Assembly (NCBI RefSeq): GCF_009707485.1
Contig: NZ_CP046121.1
Location: 3,286,001-3,350,000, forward strand
Direction of reading: 5' to 3'
Origin: Nostocoides sp. HKS02
Lineage (GTDB): Bacteria; Actinomycetota; Actinomycetes; Actinomycetales; Dermatophilaceae
Length of the DNA: 64,000 bases
This document shows positions 38,844-49,486 of the stretch, piece by piece (positions within the stretch are counted from its first letter, which is position 1; every line of letters begins with the position of its first letter). Under the pieces are notes generated by a model. It searched no databases. It was not told the origin of the DNA and worked only from the letters and a program-made list of their open reading frames with translations. The position numbers were made by a program, and so were the translations under genes.

Positions 38844-40133
38844 TCGGACGTCGTCGCGACGCCGACCCGCCCCGGGTCCTCATCATCGTCCAGAACCTTC
38901 CGGTCCCGTTCGACCGGCGGGTGTGGCTGGAGTGCCAGAGCCTGGTCGGCTCCGGCTACGACGTGACCGTCGTGTGCCCCCGCGGCGAGGGAACGGGGGC
39001 CGAGCAGGTCGTCGACGGCGTCCGTATCCTGGCCTACCCGCCGTACGCCCCGGGTGGTGGGGCGGCGGGCTTCTTCCTGGAGTACGCGTACTCGTTCCTC
39101 GCCACCGCCTGGCTCGCGTTCAGGGCCCGGCGTCGGGGTGCCTTCACCGTCGTGCAGGCGTGCAACCCGCCGGACATCTTCTGGCCGCTCGCCTGGGCGC
39201 TGCGGGTGCTGGACGGTTCGCGCTTCGTCTTCGACCACCACGACCTGTGCCCGGAGCTTGTTCGAGTCGCGGTTCCCGAACGGCTCGCGCGCCTTCCTCC
39301 GGGGCCTGCTGTTCCTCGAGCGGGCGACCTTCCGTACCGCGGACCGGGTCACCTCCACCAACGCGTCGTATGCCGGTATCGCCACCTCCCGGGGCGGCAA
39401 GGCACCCGAGCACGTCACCGTCGTGCGGACCGGGCCCGACCCGCAACGCCTGCGCCGGACCGAACCTGACCCGCAGCTCCGGCGTGGCCGGGGGCACCTC
39501 GTCGGCTACATCGGGGTCATGGGACCCCAGGACGGTGTGGACATCGTCGTGCGGGCCGCCGATGTCATCGTGAACACCTGGGGACGCACCGACATCGCGT
39601 TCACGCTGATGGGGTCGGGGGACTGCTATGCCGACCTCGTGGCGGAGCGCGACCGGCTCGGTCTCCAGGACCACGTCGACCTGCCGGGCCGGGTGCCGGA
39701 CGAGACGGTGATGGCGGTCCTCTCGACGGCGGAGGTCGGCCTCTCGCCCGACCCGCTCAATCCGCTCAACGACCTGTCGACCATGAACAAGACGATGGAG
39801 TACATGGCGTTCGGCATCCCCGTCGTCGCCTTCGACCTGCGGGAGACGAAGGTCTCCGCCCAGGACGCGGCCCGGTACGTCGAGCCGGGTGACGTCGAGG
39901 CCTACGCCCGGGCGATCGTCGAACTCGTCGACGACCCCGACACGCGCGCGGACATGGGTCGGCGCGGTCGCGAGCGGGTCGAGCAGCAGCTGGCGTGGGA
40001 CCACCAGCGTGCCGGCTACCTTGCGGTCTTCGACGAGCTGGCCGGACGAGCCGGCGCCCCAGGAAGCAGCCAGCCGATCGCCTCGGGGTCCGGGTCGGCC
40101 CCGCCCCCGAATCTCGCCCGCACGGAGGCTTAG
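38840..40133 (+). CDS. Family 4 glycosyltransferase, WbuB-like (frame broken as sequenced)
   Basis: About 430 residues after correction. The N-terminus VLIIVQNLPVPFDRRVWLE is characteristic of GT4 enzymes of exopolysaccharide loci. The frame changes at 39257-39262, where CTTGTT stands in place of CTGTT; the repaired text reads DLCPELFESRFPNGSRAF. Downstream are LVGYIGVMGPQDGVD, GRVPDETVMAVLSTAEVGLS and NKTMEYMAFGIPVVAFDL, the donor-binding half. GTG 38840 overlaps the dehydrogenase stop (GTGA). Confidence 0.88.
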
Positions 40134-40135
40134 CC

Positions 40136-42050
40136 GTGTGTGGGGTCGCAGGGGCCTTTCAGCAACCAGACGGCAAGGTGATCGTCTCGACGATGGTCGA
40201 CCGGATCGGCCACCGGGGTCCTGACGCGCGCGGCGTCCTCGAGCTCGTCGACCCCGATACCTCAGTCGTGCTCGGGCACCGCCGGCTCTCGATCATCGAC
40301 CTGAGCACCGCGTCGGACCAGCCCTTCGTCAAGGGCGGGCTCACGCTCAGCTACAACGGCGAGATCTACAACTACCGCGAGCTGCGGCGCGACCTCGAGG
40401 CACTCGGCGCCAGGTTCGCGACGCAGTCCGACACCGAGGTCGTCCTGGAGGCCTGGCGGGCCTGGGGGACAGGCGCACTGCGCCGGTTCCGGGGCATGTT
40501 CGCCTTCGCCATCCACGACGAGCGGACCCGGAGCCTCACCCTGGTGCGGGACCCGTTGGGCATCAAGCCGATGTACGTCATGCGCCGCGGCGAGGGCATC
40601 GTCTTCGCCTCGGAGCTCAAGGCGATCCTCACGGCGGTCGGGCCCGAGCTGCGGGTCAACTCGGCGGCCATGGTGGCGTCGGCGCTCTACTACTGGCTGC
40701 CCCAGGAGTACGACGCGGTCCAGGGGGTCTACAAGCTGCCCCCCGGCACGTGGAGCACCTTCTCCAGCAACGGTTCCACGACCTCGGGCGAGTACTGGAA
40801 CACCGCGGACGAGGCCGCCCGGGCGGCGGCGGGGCCGCGCGCCGACCTGCGTGCGGTCGTGGAGGCGTCCGTCGAGGCTCACCTCATCTCCGATGCGCCG
40901 GTGGCGTCCTTCCTCAGTGGTGGCCTGGACTCCAGCATCATCACGACCCTCGCGCACCGGCGAGACCCCTCGATCGAGGCGTACACGATTGCCTTCCGCG
41001 CGCAGGACCAGCGGATGGAGGCGATGCCGGACGACGCCCGCTATGCGCGGATCATGGCGTCCCACCTCGGGATTCGGCTGCACGAGATCGAGCTCAACCC
41101 CGATGTCGTCGACCTCCTGCCGCGCATGGTCGACATCCTGGACGAGCCGATCGGTGACCCGGCCGCGATCAACACCCTGCTCATGTGCGACGCCGCCCGA
41201 GCAGCGGGCGTCAAGGTCCTCCCTGTCGGGCATGGGGGCCGACGAGCTGTTCGGCGGTTACCGCAAGCACCTCGCGACCCTCATGACGGGGCGCTACCGC
41301 CGGGTGCCCAAGCCGCTGCGCACCGGTCTGGTGGCCCCGGCTGTTCGTGCCCTGCCCGTGGCCGTGGGCCAGCACGGCCTGCGGACCGTGCGCTGGGCGC
41401 AGCGGTTTCTCACCTTCGCCGAGCTCCCGGAGGAGGAGGCGTTCCGGCGCAGCTACACCCTCTACGACACCGACGAGCTGTCGGGTCTGCTCGACCCCGG
41501 GCTGGCCACGCACGTGGAGGCGGTCGTGGACCGGCACCGGGCGGTCTACGAGGACACGAGCCTGACCGACCAGGTCAGCCGCATGTGCCTGGCCGACACC
41601 CGGATGTTCATGGTGGGGCTCAACCTCACCTACACCGACCGCGCGAGCATGGCGGCGTCGACCGAGGTGCGGGTGCCGTTCGTGGATCCCCTCGTGTTCG
41701 CAGCAGCCTTCTCGCTGCCCGGGTCGGACAAGATCCGGGGGCGCGTGCAGAAGGCCGCCCTGAAGGACGCTGCGCGGGCCTGGCTTCCCGACGAGATCAT
41801 CGACCGGCCGAAGGCCAGCTTCGGGGCGCCGCTGCGGGCCTGGGTGACCAACGACCTGAGCGAGCTCATCGACGACGTCCTGGTGCGCGGCGAGCTCGTG
41901 GGCACGGGGTTCCTGCGGCCCGAGCCGCTGCGCCGTCTGGTCGACGACCAGCGCAGCGGTCGCCGCGACGAGTCCAAGCAGCTCTGGCAGCTGCTCTCGC
42001 TCGAGCTCTGGTACCGCAACGCCCGGTCGGCCGGGGTGGGCACGTCATGA
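40136..42050 (+). CDS. asnB: Asparagine synthase (glutamine-hydrolysing) family protein (frame broken as sequenced)
   Basis: About 637 residues after correction. GTG 40136 is followed at once by Cys2-Gly-Val, the N-terminal nucleophile of the class II glutaminase domain, then HRGPDARG, GHRRLSIIDLS, SYNGEIYNYREL and RDPLGIKP. The synthetase domain has the ATP pyrophosphatase loop FLSGGLDSSIITTL. The break at 41221-41223 (three C, expected two) falls in VKVLLSGMGADELFGGYRK. In polysaccharide loci such proteins are thought to amidate sugar carboxylates; with the uronic-acid dehydrogenase upstream, uronamide formation is a reasonable inference. It starts 2 bp after the glycosyltransferase stop. 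Confidence 0.88.
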
Positions 42051-42063
42051 GGAGCGAAGCGCG

Positions 42064-44251
42064 ATGAAGCAGGTGGCTCAGAACTACCGCTCGGGCGAGC
42101 TGGTGGTGCTCGACGTGCCGGCTCCGGCCTGCAAGCCCGGTGGGGTCCTCGTGCGCACCCTCTACTCGCTCATCTCGACCGGCACCGAGCTGATGAAGGT
42201 GACCGAGGCGCGGCTCTCGCTCCTGGGGAAGGCGCGGGCGCGGCCGGACCAGGTCAGGAAGGCGCTGGACTCGATGGCCCAGCAGGGCCCCGTGGCGACG
42301 TACAAGAAGGCGATCAACACCCTCGACAGCTACACGCCGCTGGGGTACTCGCTGTGCGGGGTCGTCGTCGAGGTCGGCCCCGGCGCGGAGGAGTTCGCGA
42401 TCGGGGACCTGGTGGCGGCTGCCGGCAACGAGTTCGCGCTGCACGCCGAGCTGAACTGGGTGCCCACCAACCTCTGTGTGCCTGTGCCCGAGGGCGTGGC
42501 ACCGGAGCACGCCGCCTTCGCGACCGTGGGCGCCATTGCGATGCAAGGGGTTCGGCGTGGGGAGGCGGAGCTCGGGGAGCTGGCGTGCGTGATCGGACTC
42601 GGGCTGATCGGCCAGCTCGTCGTGCGCCTGCTCGTCGCGTCGGGGGTCCGCGTCGTGGGTGTCGACACGGTGGCTGAGCGGTGCCGCCTCGCGGAGCAGG
42701 CCGGCGCGATCGCCTGCGTGGGCCCGGATGCCGAGGGCGCGGCATACCTCGAGGAGGTCATCGGCGCGGCCACCGGCGGCCTCGGCGCTGACCAGATCTA
42801 CCTGGCGGCCGGGGGCGACAGCAATGGACCGGTGGAGCTCGCGGCACGTCTCGCGCGGGACCGGGCGCGGGTCGTCGACATCGGCAAGACCAAGCTCGAC
42901 CTGCCGTGGAACGCCTACTACGAGAAGGAGCTCGACGTCCGGTTCTCGCGCTCCTACGGCCCGGGCCGCTACGACGACCGGTACGAGCTCGAGGGCATCG
43001 ACTACCCGGCTGGGTACGTCCGCTGGACCGAGCGGCGCAACCTGCAGTGTTTCGTGGACCTCCTCGCGACCGGCTCGGTCGAGGTGGCGTCCCTCGTCTC
43101 CGGCATCCGGCCTGTCGCGGAGGCGACGGCCGTCTACGGCGCCCTGGGCGACGGGTCGCTCCGCGGTGTCGGGTTCCTGTTCTCCTACCCCCAGCCCAAG
43201 GCGCACTCCAACGGCAGCTCGGTCTCCTCGCCGCCCTACGCGCGGACGCTCCACGCCGGTCCGTCCACCACAGCCCGCGCCGCGGCAACCCCCACGGTGC
43301 GGCTCGGGTTCATCGGTGCGGGCAGCTACGCGAGCTCGATGCTCCTCCCGCACCTGGCGAAGAACCCCGCCGCGACCCTCGCGACCGTGGCGACGACCCG
43401 GTCGCTGTCCGCGGTCAACGCGGTCCGCAAGTTCGGCTTCCAGACGGCCACGACCGACTCGGCCACCGTCCTCGCCGATCCCCAGATCGACGCGGTCTTC
43501 GTCGTCACGCGCCACCACTCGCACGCGGAGTTCGTGTGTCGCGCGCTGGAGCAGGGCAAGGCCGTGTTCGTCGAGAAGCCGCTCGCGCTGACCCGCGAGG
43601 ACGTCGACCGCGTGCTCGAGGTCGTGGACCGCACCGGCAACGACCGGCTCATGGTCGGGTTCAACCGCCGGTTCGCGCCGCTTGTTCACCGACCTGCGCC
43701 GACGGTTCGGAATGCCCGGGGCGCCGGTGAGTGCCCGCTACCTCGTCAACGCCGGGCGCCTCGACTCGACCAGCTGGTACCTCAACGAGGAGCTGGAGGG
43801 ATCGCGTTTCCTCGGCGAGGGTGGCCACTTCATCGACACCCTCAGCGCGTGGATCGGGCACCCGCCGGTCGAGGTCGTGGCCCACCAGACGGCGAACGCG
43901 CTCGACCTGCACGTCACCCTGCGGTACGCCGACGGCTCCCTGGGGACCATCACCTATGCCACCGACGGCGACAGCCGGTACCCGAAGGAGACGCTCGACG
44001 TGTCCGGGGGTGGCCGCAACGCCCGGCTCGACAACTTCACCCGCGCGACCGTGTGGAGCCGAGCAGGCAAGGACACCAAGCGCTCGTATGCCGGGCAGGA
44101 CAAGGGCCAGCGCGCCGAGCTTGCCGCGTTCCTCGAGGCCGTGCTGCACGGCGACCCGATGCCGATCGACCTCGACTCGATCGTCGCGACGACCCGGGCG
44201 ACGATCGCGATCGGTGAGAGCCTCGTGTCTGGGCATGCGGTGGCGCCATGA
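42064..44251 (+). CDS. Bi-domain oxidoreductase: alcohol-dehydrogenase-like plus Gfo/Idh (frame broken as sequenced)
   Basis: About 728 residues after correction. Residues 1 to about 380 resemble a medium-chain dehydrogenase (YSLISTGTELMKV, GYSLCGVVVEVG, GLGLIGQLVVRLLVASGVRV). From about 412 a Gfo/Idh domain begins (RLGFIGAGSYASSMLLPHL, EKPLALTREDVD). The break is at 43681-43686: CTTGTT for CTGTT, repaired text RRFAPLFTDLRRRFGMP. Such fusions are known from exopolysaccharide loci beside asparagine synthase and heparinase genes, as here. The reaction is unknown; oxidation of a sugar nucleotide or lipid-linked sugar is likely. Its end overlaps the heparinase start (ATGA, 44248-44251). Confidence 0.87.
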
Positions 44252-46293
44252 GCAGGTCCCTGGGCTGGTACGTCCGCCGACTGCGAGGCATGTCGCCCGC
44301 CGAGGTGGGCTGGCGCGTGGGCGACCGGGTCCGACAGGCACTCTGGGCGCGCCGTCGCGTGCCGTCGGGGGCAGCCGTGACGGGTCCCGTCCCCGGGCTA
44401 CTGACGCACCGCACCTTCGCCGCGGTCCTGCCTGCGAGTGCTCGCGCAGAGGTGCCCGCCGCAGCCCGCGATGCCGTGGTTGCCGCCGCGGACCGCCTGC
44501 TCGCGGGCGACTGGACGGTGCTGGGCGTGCTGCGCCACGACCTGGTCGACCCCGACTGGTTCCTCGACCCGGTCACCGGGCGTCGGGCCCCGCAGGACGG
44601 GTTGGCCTTTCGCATCGACCACCGCGACGAGGGAGTCACCGGGAACGTCAAGTCCGTCTGGGAGCTGTCCCGCCACCACCACCTCACGGTGCTCGCGGCG
44701 GCATACTGGCTGACCGGTGACGAGCGGTATGCCGAGCGCGTCGCCGCGCAGCTGCGGTCCTGGTGGGCGGCCAACCCGTTCCTCTCCGGCGTGCACTGGA
44801 CCAGCGGGATCGAGCTCGGCATCCGGCTGACGAGCTGGGTGTGGGTGCGCCGGTTGCTCGACGGGTGGCCCGGTGCCAGCAGCCTGTTCGAGGACGACGA
44901 CGAGGCGCTGCGGCAGGTGAGGTGGCACCAGGAGTACCTGGCCGCCTTCCGCAGCCGGGGTTCGTCGGCGAACAACCACGCCGTCGCCGAGGCCGTCGGC
45001 AGGCTTGTGGGCGCGTGCGCCTTTCCCTGGTTCGAGGAGAGCGAGCGGTGGGGTGCCGCGGCAGCTGCCGAGCTCGAGACGACCTTGGCCGCGAACACCT
45101 TCTCCAGTGGGGTGAACCGCGAGCAGGCGACCGACTACCACCGCTTCGTCACCGAGCTCGGGCTGCTGGCCCTCGCCGAGGCGGATCGCGCGGGTCGACC
45201 GCTCGAGGAGCCGACGAGACGGCTGCTCGCCTCGTCGCTGGACGCCGCTGCCGCCCTGCTCGACACGACCGGCCGACCGCCACGACAGGGCGACGGCGAC
45301 GACGGCCGCGGGCTCGTGCTCGACGCACCTGGGGCCGACCCGTGGGCGCAGCTGCTCGCCACTGGCGCCGCCATCGTCGGTGCCGGCGACTGGTGGCCAC
45401 CGATCGCGCCCGGTGTCGCGAGCACCGCAGTCGGCGCGCTCGCCTCCCGGGCCGAGGTTCGCGGTCGCCCGCAGGTCAGGCCTCGTGCCTTCCACGATGC
45501 CGGCACCCACGTGCTCCGCACCCCCGCCGGAGCGGAGCCAGAGATCTGGTGCCGGTGCGACGGCGGCCCGCACGGCTTCGGGTCCATCGCCGCGCACGGG
45601 CAGGCCGACGCGCTGTCGGTGGAGGTGCGGGTCGGCGGGATCGACGTCCTCGCGGACCCCGGAACCTACTGCTACCACGGCGACCCGGACTGGCGCACGT
45701 ACTTCCGCTCCACCCTCGGCCACAACACGGTGGAGGTCGACGGGACCAGCCAGTCCGTCGAGGGCGGACCGTTCCTCTGGACCAGCTCGGCTGTGTCAGG
45801 CGTGGACGACGCCGACCTCGCCGGCGACGTCCAGACCTGGTCCGGCCACCACCTCGGGTACACCCGTCTCGACCCGGTGCTCCGTCACGACCGCCAGGTC
45901 ACGCTCGACTCCGGCGAGCGGACGCTGCGGGTCGAGGACACGCTCACCGGGTCCGCCCGGCATACCCTGCGTCTGGCCTGGCACCTCGGCCCGGACGTCG
46001 ACGTGGAGCTGGGCGACGGGGTGGCGGAGCTCTCCTGGGCCGACGGCATGGACCGCCGCAGCGGGCGTCTGTCCCTGCCCCCACAGCTGTCGTGGACAGC
46101 GCACCGTGGCGAGACGTCGCCCGTCCTCGGGTGGTACTCACCACGGTTCGGCGAACGCGTCCCCAGCGCCACGCTGGTCGGCTCCGGGGCCTGGACCGGC
46201 GTGCTCTCCCTCACGAGCGTCCTCGAGCTGTCCGTCGTTCCGACGCTCGTGGCCCAGCACGCCGGCTCTTCCGACCGTGAGGTGGCTCCGTGA
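44248..46293 (+). CDS. Heparinase II/III family protein (polysaccharide lyase-like)
   Basis: A 681-residue protein with an alpha/alpha-toroid N-terminal region (about 90-340) and a C-terminal heparinase II/III beta-sandwich (about 420-660). Conserved residues lie in RGSSANNHAVAEA (Asn/His), REQATDYHRFV (Tyr/His) and HGQADALSVEVRVGG. The family cleaves uronic-acid-containing polymers by beta-elimination. No signal peptide is evident at MSRSLGWYVRRLRGMSP, so a cytoplasmic role, or modification rather than degradation, is possible. It overlaps both neighbours by 4 bp. Confidence 0.88.
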   Translation: MSRSLGWYVRRLRGMSPAEVGWRVGDRVRQALWARRRVPSGAAVTGPVPGLLTHRTFAAVLPASARAEVPAAARDAVVAAADRLLAGDWTVLGVLRHDLVDPDWFLDPVTGRRAPQDGLAFRIDHRDEGVTGNVKSVWELSRHHHLTVLAAAYWLTGDERYAERVAAQLRSWWAANPFLSGVHWTSGIELGIRLTSWVWVRRLLDGWPGASSLFEDDDEALRQVRWHQEYLAAFRSRGSSANNHAVAEAVGRLVGACAFPWFEESERWGAAAAAELETTLAANTFSSGVNREQATDYHRFVTELGLLALAEADRAGRPLEEPTRRLLASSLDAAAALLDTTGRPPRQGDGDDGRGLVLDAPGADPWAQLLATGAAIVGAGDWWPPIAPGVASTAVGALASRAEVRGRPQVRPRAFHDAGTHVLRTPAGAEPEIWCRCDGGPHGFGSIAAHGQADALSVEVRVGGIDVLADPGTYCYHGDPDWRTYFRSTLGHNTVEVDGTSQSVEGGPFLWTSSAVSGVDDADLAGDVQTWSGHHLGYTRLDPVLRHDRQVTLDSGERTLRVEDTLTGSARHTLRLAWHLGPDVDVELGDGVAELSWADGMDRRSGRLSLPPQLSWTAHRGETSPVLGWYSPRFGERVPSATLVGSGAWTGVLSLTSVLELSVVPTLVAQHAGSSDREVAP

Positions 46294-47876
46294 GCGAGCA
46301 GATCATCGACCTCAAGTCGGTCTCGGCGATCCTGCGCCGGCACCTCGGCGCCCTGATCGTCGCCCTCGTGCTCGGGGCGCTCGCAGGAGGCGCTCTCGGC
46401 TATCGGGTTCCGCCGTCCTACCTCAGCACGAGCATCGTCCTCCTCCCGCCCATCCCACAGGCCTCGAGCACCGTGGGCACCCACAGCATCGACACCCAGG
46501 TCCAGATCGCCAACAGCGAGGCCGTGCTGGGGCCTGCCGGGCGCTCGGTCAGCCCGCAGCTGCGGCCGAGCCAGGTGGCCGGCCGGGTGCAGATCATCGC
46601 GCCGACGACCGATGTCCTGAGCATCACGGCCACCGGGCCGACCGCGGCGGCTGCCGAAGCCCTGTCCGATGCTGTGGCGAAGGCGGAGGTCGACTACCTG
46701 CAGGCCGCGGCGAGCTCGCTGGGCCAGGCCGCGCGCAAGGCGTTGGCGGCCCGGGAAAGCACCCTCAAGGACAGCCTGGCGGCGATGAACGCCGAGATCG
46801 CCAAGACCCAGGGGCGTCTGGCCCACGAGAGCGCTTCCTCAGCCGCCGGAAAGGCCGATGCCGCCGCTCTCGGCGAGCTCACGGCCGAGCAGGGCAAGAC
46901 CGTCCTGCAGATCGACCAGATCGAGAAGGAAGCCGACGCAGCACAGCCCCTCGACGGGCAGCCGGGCGGCGGCGCGAGTGTGATCCAGCAAGCATCGCCG
47001 GGCATCAGCAGGCCCGTCGCCCTGCAGGCGGCGTTGTTCGGTGGTGCCGGAGCCGGTGCGGCCTTCCTGCTGGCCGGGCTCCTCTTCGTCCTGCGCGGTC
47101 GGCGGGAAAGCACCCTGCGGTCCCGCGACCAGATCGCCGACGCCGTCGGCATCCCTGTCGCCGCCTCGATCCAGAGCCGGGCGCCTCGCTCGGTCGCCGG
47201 GTGGACCAGCCTGCTGGAGTCGTATGCGCCCGACAGCGTGGAGCTGTGGGCCCTTCGCCAGCTCCTCCGGGTCGTGACGCCGGGCACGCCGGTGAGCCTC
47301 GCGGGCGAGCTGGAGGATCCGCCGCAGCCCGCCAAGGTCGTGGTCCTCACCCTGGCCGGTGACCTGCCGGCGCTGGCTGCCGGACCACAGTTCGCCTCGC
47401 TGGCCGCCTCCACGGGCACAGTCACCCAGCTCGTCACCGCGCAGCACCACGAGTCGGCGAACGCGCTGTGGGCCGCCTGCGCGAGCCTCCCGCCGGATGC
47501 ACAGCTACGACCGCGGCTGTGGGTGGACACCCGGCCCGACGTGCGTCCTGCCGCCCAGCTGGTCGTCCACCTCGCCGTGACGAACCGGCAGCACCCCGAG
47601 CTCGCCGTCCCCGGCGTGGGCCGGGCGGTGACGCTGCTCGCCGTGACCTCCGGGGCAGCCACGCCCGAGGACCTCGCGCGGGTGGCGCTCGCGGCCGACG
47701 AGGCCGGGCACGCGATCGACCGCATCGTCATCGTCGACGCCGACCCGCTCGACCGCACCACGGGACGCCTGCTCCCGACGGAGCGGGCCCAGCACCTGCC
47801 GCTCCCGTCCCTGATGACCGGCTCCACACGTCCGGGGGAGGCGACGACGCTGGAGGCCCGCCGGAGGGTCCGATGA
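46290..47876 (+). CDS. Wzz-like polysaccharide chain-length/co-polymerase protein 1
   Basis: A 528-residue protein with two transmembrane helices (about residues 19-38 and 247-268). The extracytoplasmic domain between them includes an Ala/Glu/Lys-rich coiled coil (about 135-225), the Wzz layout. The cytoplasmic tail (about 340-520) has a Rossmann-like pattern, KVVVLTLAGDLPALAAG, where tyrosine kinases of this class have a Walker A, but no GKT/GKS is present, so the NTPase is probably inactive. The start GTG overlaps the heparinase stop, and the end overlaps the second Wzz-like gene (ATGA). Confidence 0.8.
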   Translation: MSEQIIDLKSVSAILRRHLGALIVALVLGALAGGALGYRVPPSYLSTSIVLLPPIPQASSTVGTHSIDTQVQIANSEAVLGPAGRSVSPQLRPSQVAGRVQIIAPTTDVLSITATGPTAAAAEALSDAVAKAEVDYLQAAASSLGQAARKALAARESTLKDSLAAMNAEIAKTQGRLAHESASSAAGKADAAALGELTAEQGKTVLQIDQIEKEADAAQPLDGQPGGGASVIQQASPGISRPVALQAALFGGAGAGAAFLLAGLLFVLRGRRESTLRSRDQIADAVGIPVAASIQSRAPRSVAGWTSLLESYAPDSVELWALRQLLRVVTPGTPVSLAGELEDPPQPAKVVVLTLAGDLPALAAGPQFASLAASTGTVTQLVTAQHHESANALWAACASLPPDAQLRPRLWVDTRPDVRPAAQLVVHLAVTNRQHPELAVPGVGRAVTLLAVTSGAATPEDLARVALAADEAGHAIDRIVIVDADPLDRTTGRLLPTERAQHLPLPSLMTGSTRPGEATTLEARRRVR

Positions 47877-49486
47877 TCGACATCGCATGGAACATCGAGG
47901 ACGAAGCTCGCGATGCCGAGCTCTCCGGTATGCCGCGGCCGCTGCTCGGCACGTGGCACTACCTGCGCAACTCCCTGCGGCGCGCTTGGCACACGTGGGT
48001 CGGGCTCGCCGTCCTCGGCGCCTACGTCGGGTTGGCCGCCGTGGTCCTGTTGCCACCCGTGAGCACCGGGACCGTCACGGTGCTCATGGCGCACCCGGCG
48101 ACGATGGACCCGACCTCCGCGATGGCGACGGACGTGAGCCTGCTCGCCACCCGCGAGGTCGCCGTCAGAACCGTGCGGGACCTGCAGCTCGGGATGTCGC
48201 CCGAGGAGTTCCAGGCGACCGTCATGGCGGACCCCGTCACGACCGAGGTCCTCAAGATCTCGGTCGCCGCGCCGACCGACGCGGCTGCCGTGGCAGGGGC
48301 GGATGCCGTGACCAAGCAGTACCTGGCCTTCCGCGCGGAGCAGCTGCGATCGCTGACCAGCGGCCTCGTGTCGGGGTACCAGGCCCGAGTCACCTCGATG
48401 CAGCAGCAGATCACGGTGCTGAACCAGGAGTACGCGCAGGCCAGCCAGCAGGGGCAGGCCGGCCAGACCCAGGCCTCGGACATCCTCACCCGTCGGGCCG
48501 AGCTGAACACGCAGATCACCGCCATGCAGCAGGCCTCCGAGGACGCCACGCTGCAGACCGATGCGGCGATCTCCTCGACGCATGTCATCGACGCAGCCCG
48601 GGCCGTGCGGCCGTCGGCGAAGAAGGCGATGGCGCTCGACGTCGGCTCCGGGCTCATCGGGGGTGCTGCGCTCGGGATGGGGCTGGTGCTCTTCCGGGCG
48701 CTGACCTCGGAACGGCTGCGGCGCCGGCAGGAGGTCGCCGTGGCCCTCGGAGCACCGGTGCGCTTCAGCATCACCTCGCCCGGTCCTCTGGAACGCCGGT
48801 GGGGACGCGCGCGGCAGCGGCTTCGGGCTCGCGCGCCATGGCGCCGGCGTGACCTGGACGCGCTCGTCTACGGCCTCGAGTCCGCGATCGTCCCACGGGG
48901 TCTCACCTCCGAGCTGGCGAAGCCGGAGCCGACGACCCCGGTGCCGTGGGCAGCGAACGTGGCCGTCGCCGCTGTGGGAAGCAACGCGCGCGTCGCAGCC
49001 GCGGTGATCGCCGCCGTCGCGAGCCACCTGCGGGTGTTCGGTCTCTCGGTCTTCCTGGTCGACCTCAGCGCGGGCGGTGCCCTGGTTCGCCACGTGTCCC
49101 GTGCCGATGCAGCGCACGTGTTCAGGCCGACCGGTGTTCCGAACCTGGCCGTGGGCCCGCGTGGTTCACACGGACCGGTCAGCGACCTGCCCGTCGGCCA
49201 CCCGCTGAGGGAGGCGTGGGATGCCGCCGAGGTCGTCATCGCCCTGGTCGAGGTCGACCCCGGCATCGAGGTCGAGAACCTCCGGTCCTGGGTCGACCAG
49301 GTGATCCCGCTGGTCAGCGCGGGCCGGTGCACGGCGGAGCTGCTGGAGACGACCGCCGAGCTCATCCGGGCCGCAGGGCTCGCCCTGCCGTTCGCGATGA
49401 TGGTCGGGGTCGACGAGACGGACGAGAGCCTCGGGCTGGGCGATCCGCTGGCGACGAGGGTGGCCACCCCCACCACGGCGCCATGA
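47873..49486 (+). CDS. Wzz-like polysaccharide chain-length/co-polymerase protein 2
   Basis: A 537-residue protein with a transmembrane helix at about 41-62, an extracytoplasmic coiled coil (about 165-235; VTSMQQQITVLNQEYAQASQ) and a second helix at about 259-281. The cytoplasmic tail has VAVAAVGSNARVAAAVIAAV and VFLVDLSAGGAL, resembling Walker A and A' regions of BY-kinases but without the Lys-Thr/Ser needed for ATP. It probably pairs with the preceding protein to set polymer length. No Tyr-rich C-terminal cluster is seen. Confidence 0.8.
   Translation: MIDIAWNIEDEARDAELSGMPRPLLGTWHYLRNSLRRAWHTWVGLAVLGAYVGLAAVVLLPPVSTGTVTVLMAHPATMDPTSAMATDVSLLATREVAVRTVRDLQLGMSPEEFQATVMADPVTTEVLKISVAAPTDAAAVAGADAVTKQYLAFRAEQLRSLTSGLVSGYQARVTSMQQQITVLNQEYAQASQQGQAGQTQASDILTRRAELNTQITAMQQASEDATLQTDAAISSTHVIDAARAVRPSAKKAMALDVGSGLIGGAALGMGLVLFRALTSERLRRRQEVAVALGAPVRFSITSPGPLERRWGRARQRLRARAPWRRRDLDALVYGLESAIVPRGLTSELAKPEPTTPVPWAANVAVAAVGSNARVAAAVIAAVASHLRVFGLSVFLVDLSAGGALVRHVSRADAAHVFRPTGVPNLAVGPRGSHGPVSDLPVGHPLREAWDAAEVVIALVEVDPGIEVENLRSWVDQVIPLVSAGRCTAELLETTAELIRAAGLALPFAMMVGVDETDESLGLGDPLATRVATPTTAP

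Noticed and set aside
46290-49486. Bacterial tyrosine kinase (BY-kinase) call for the Wzz-like proteins
   Set aside because: No Walker A lysine (GKT/GKS) and no tyrosine cluster at the C-termini.
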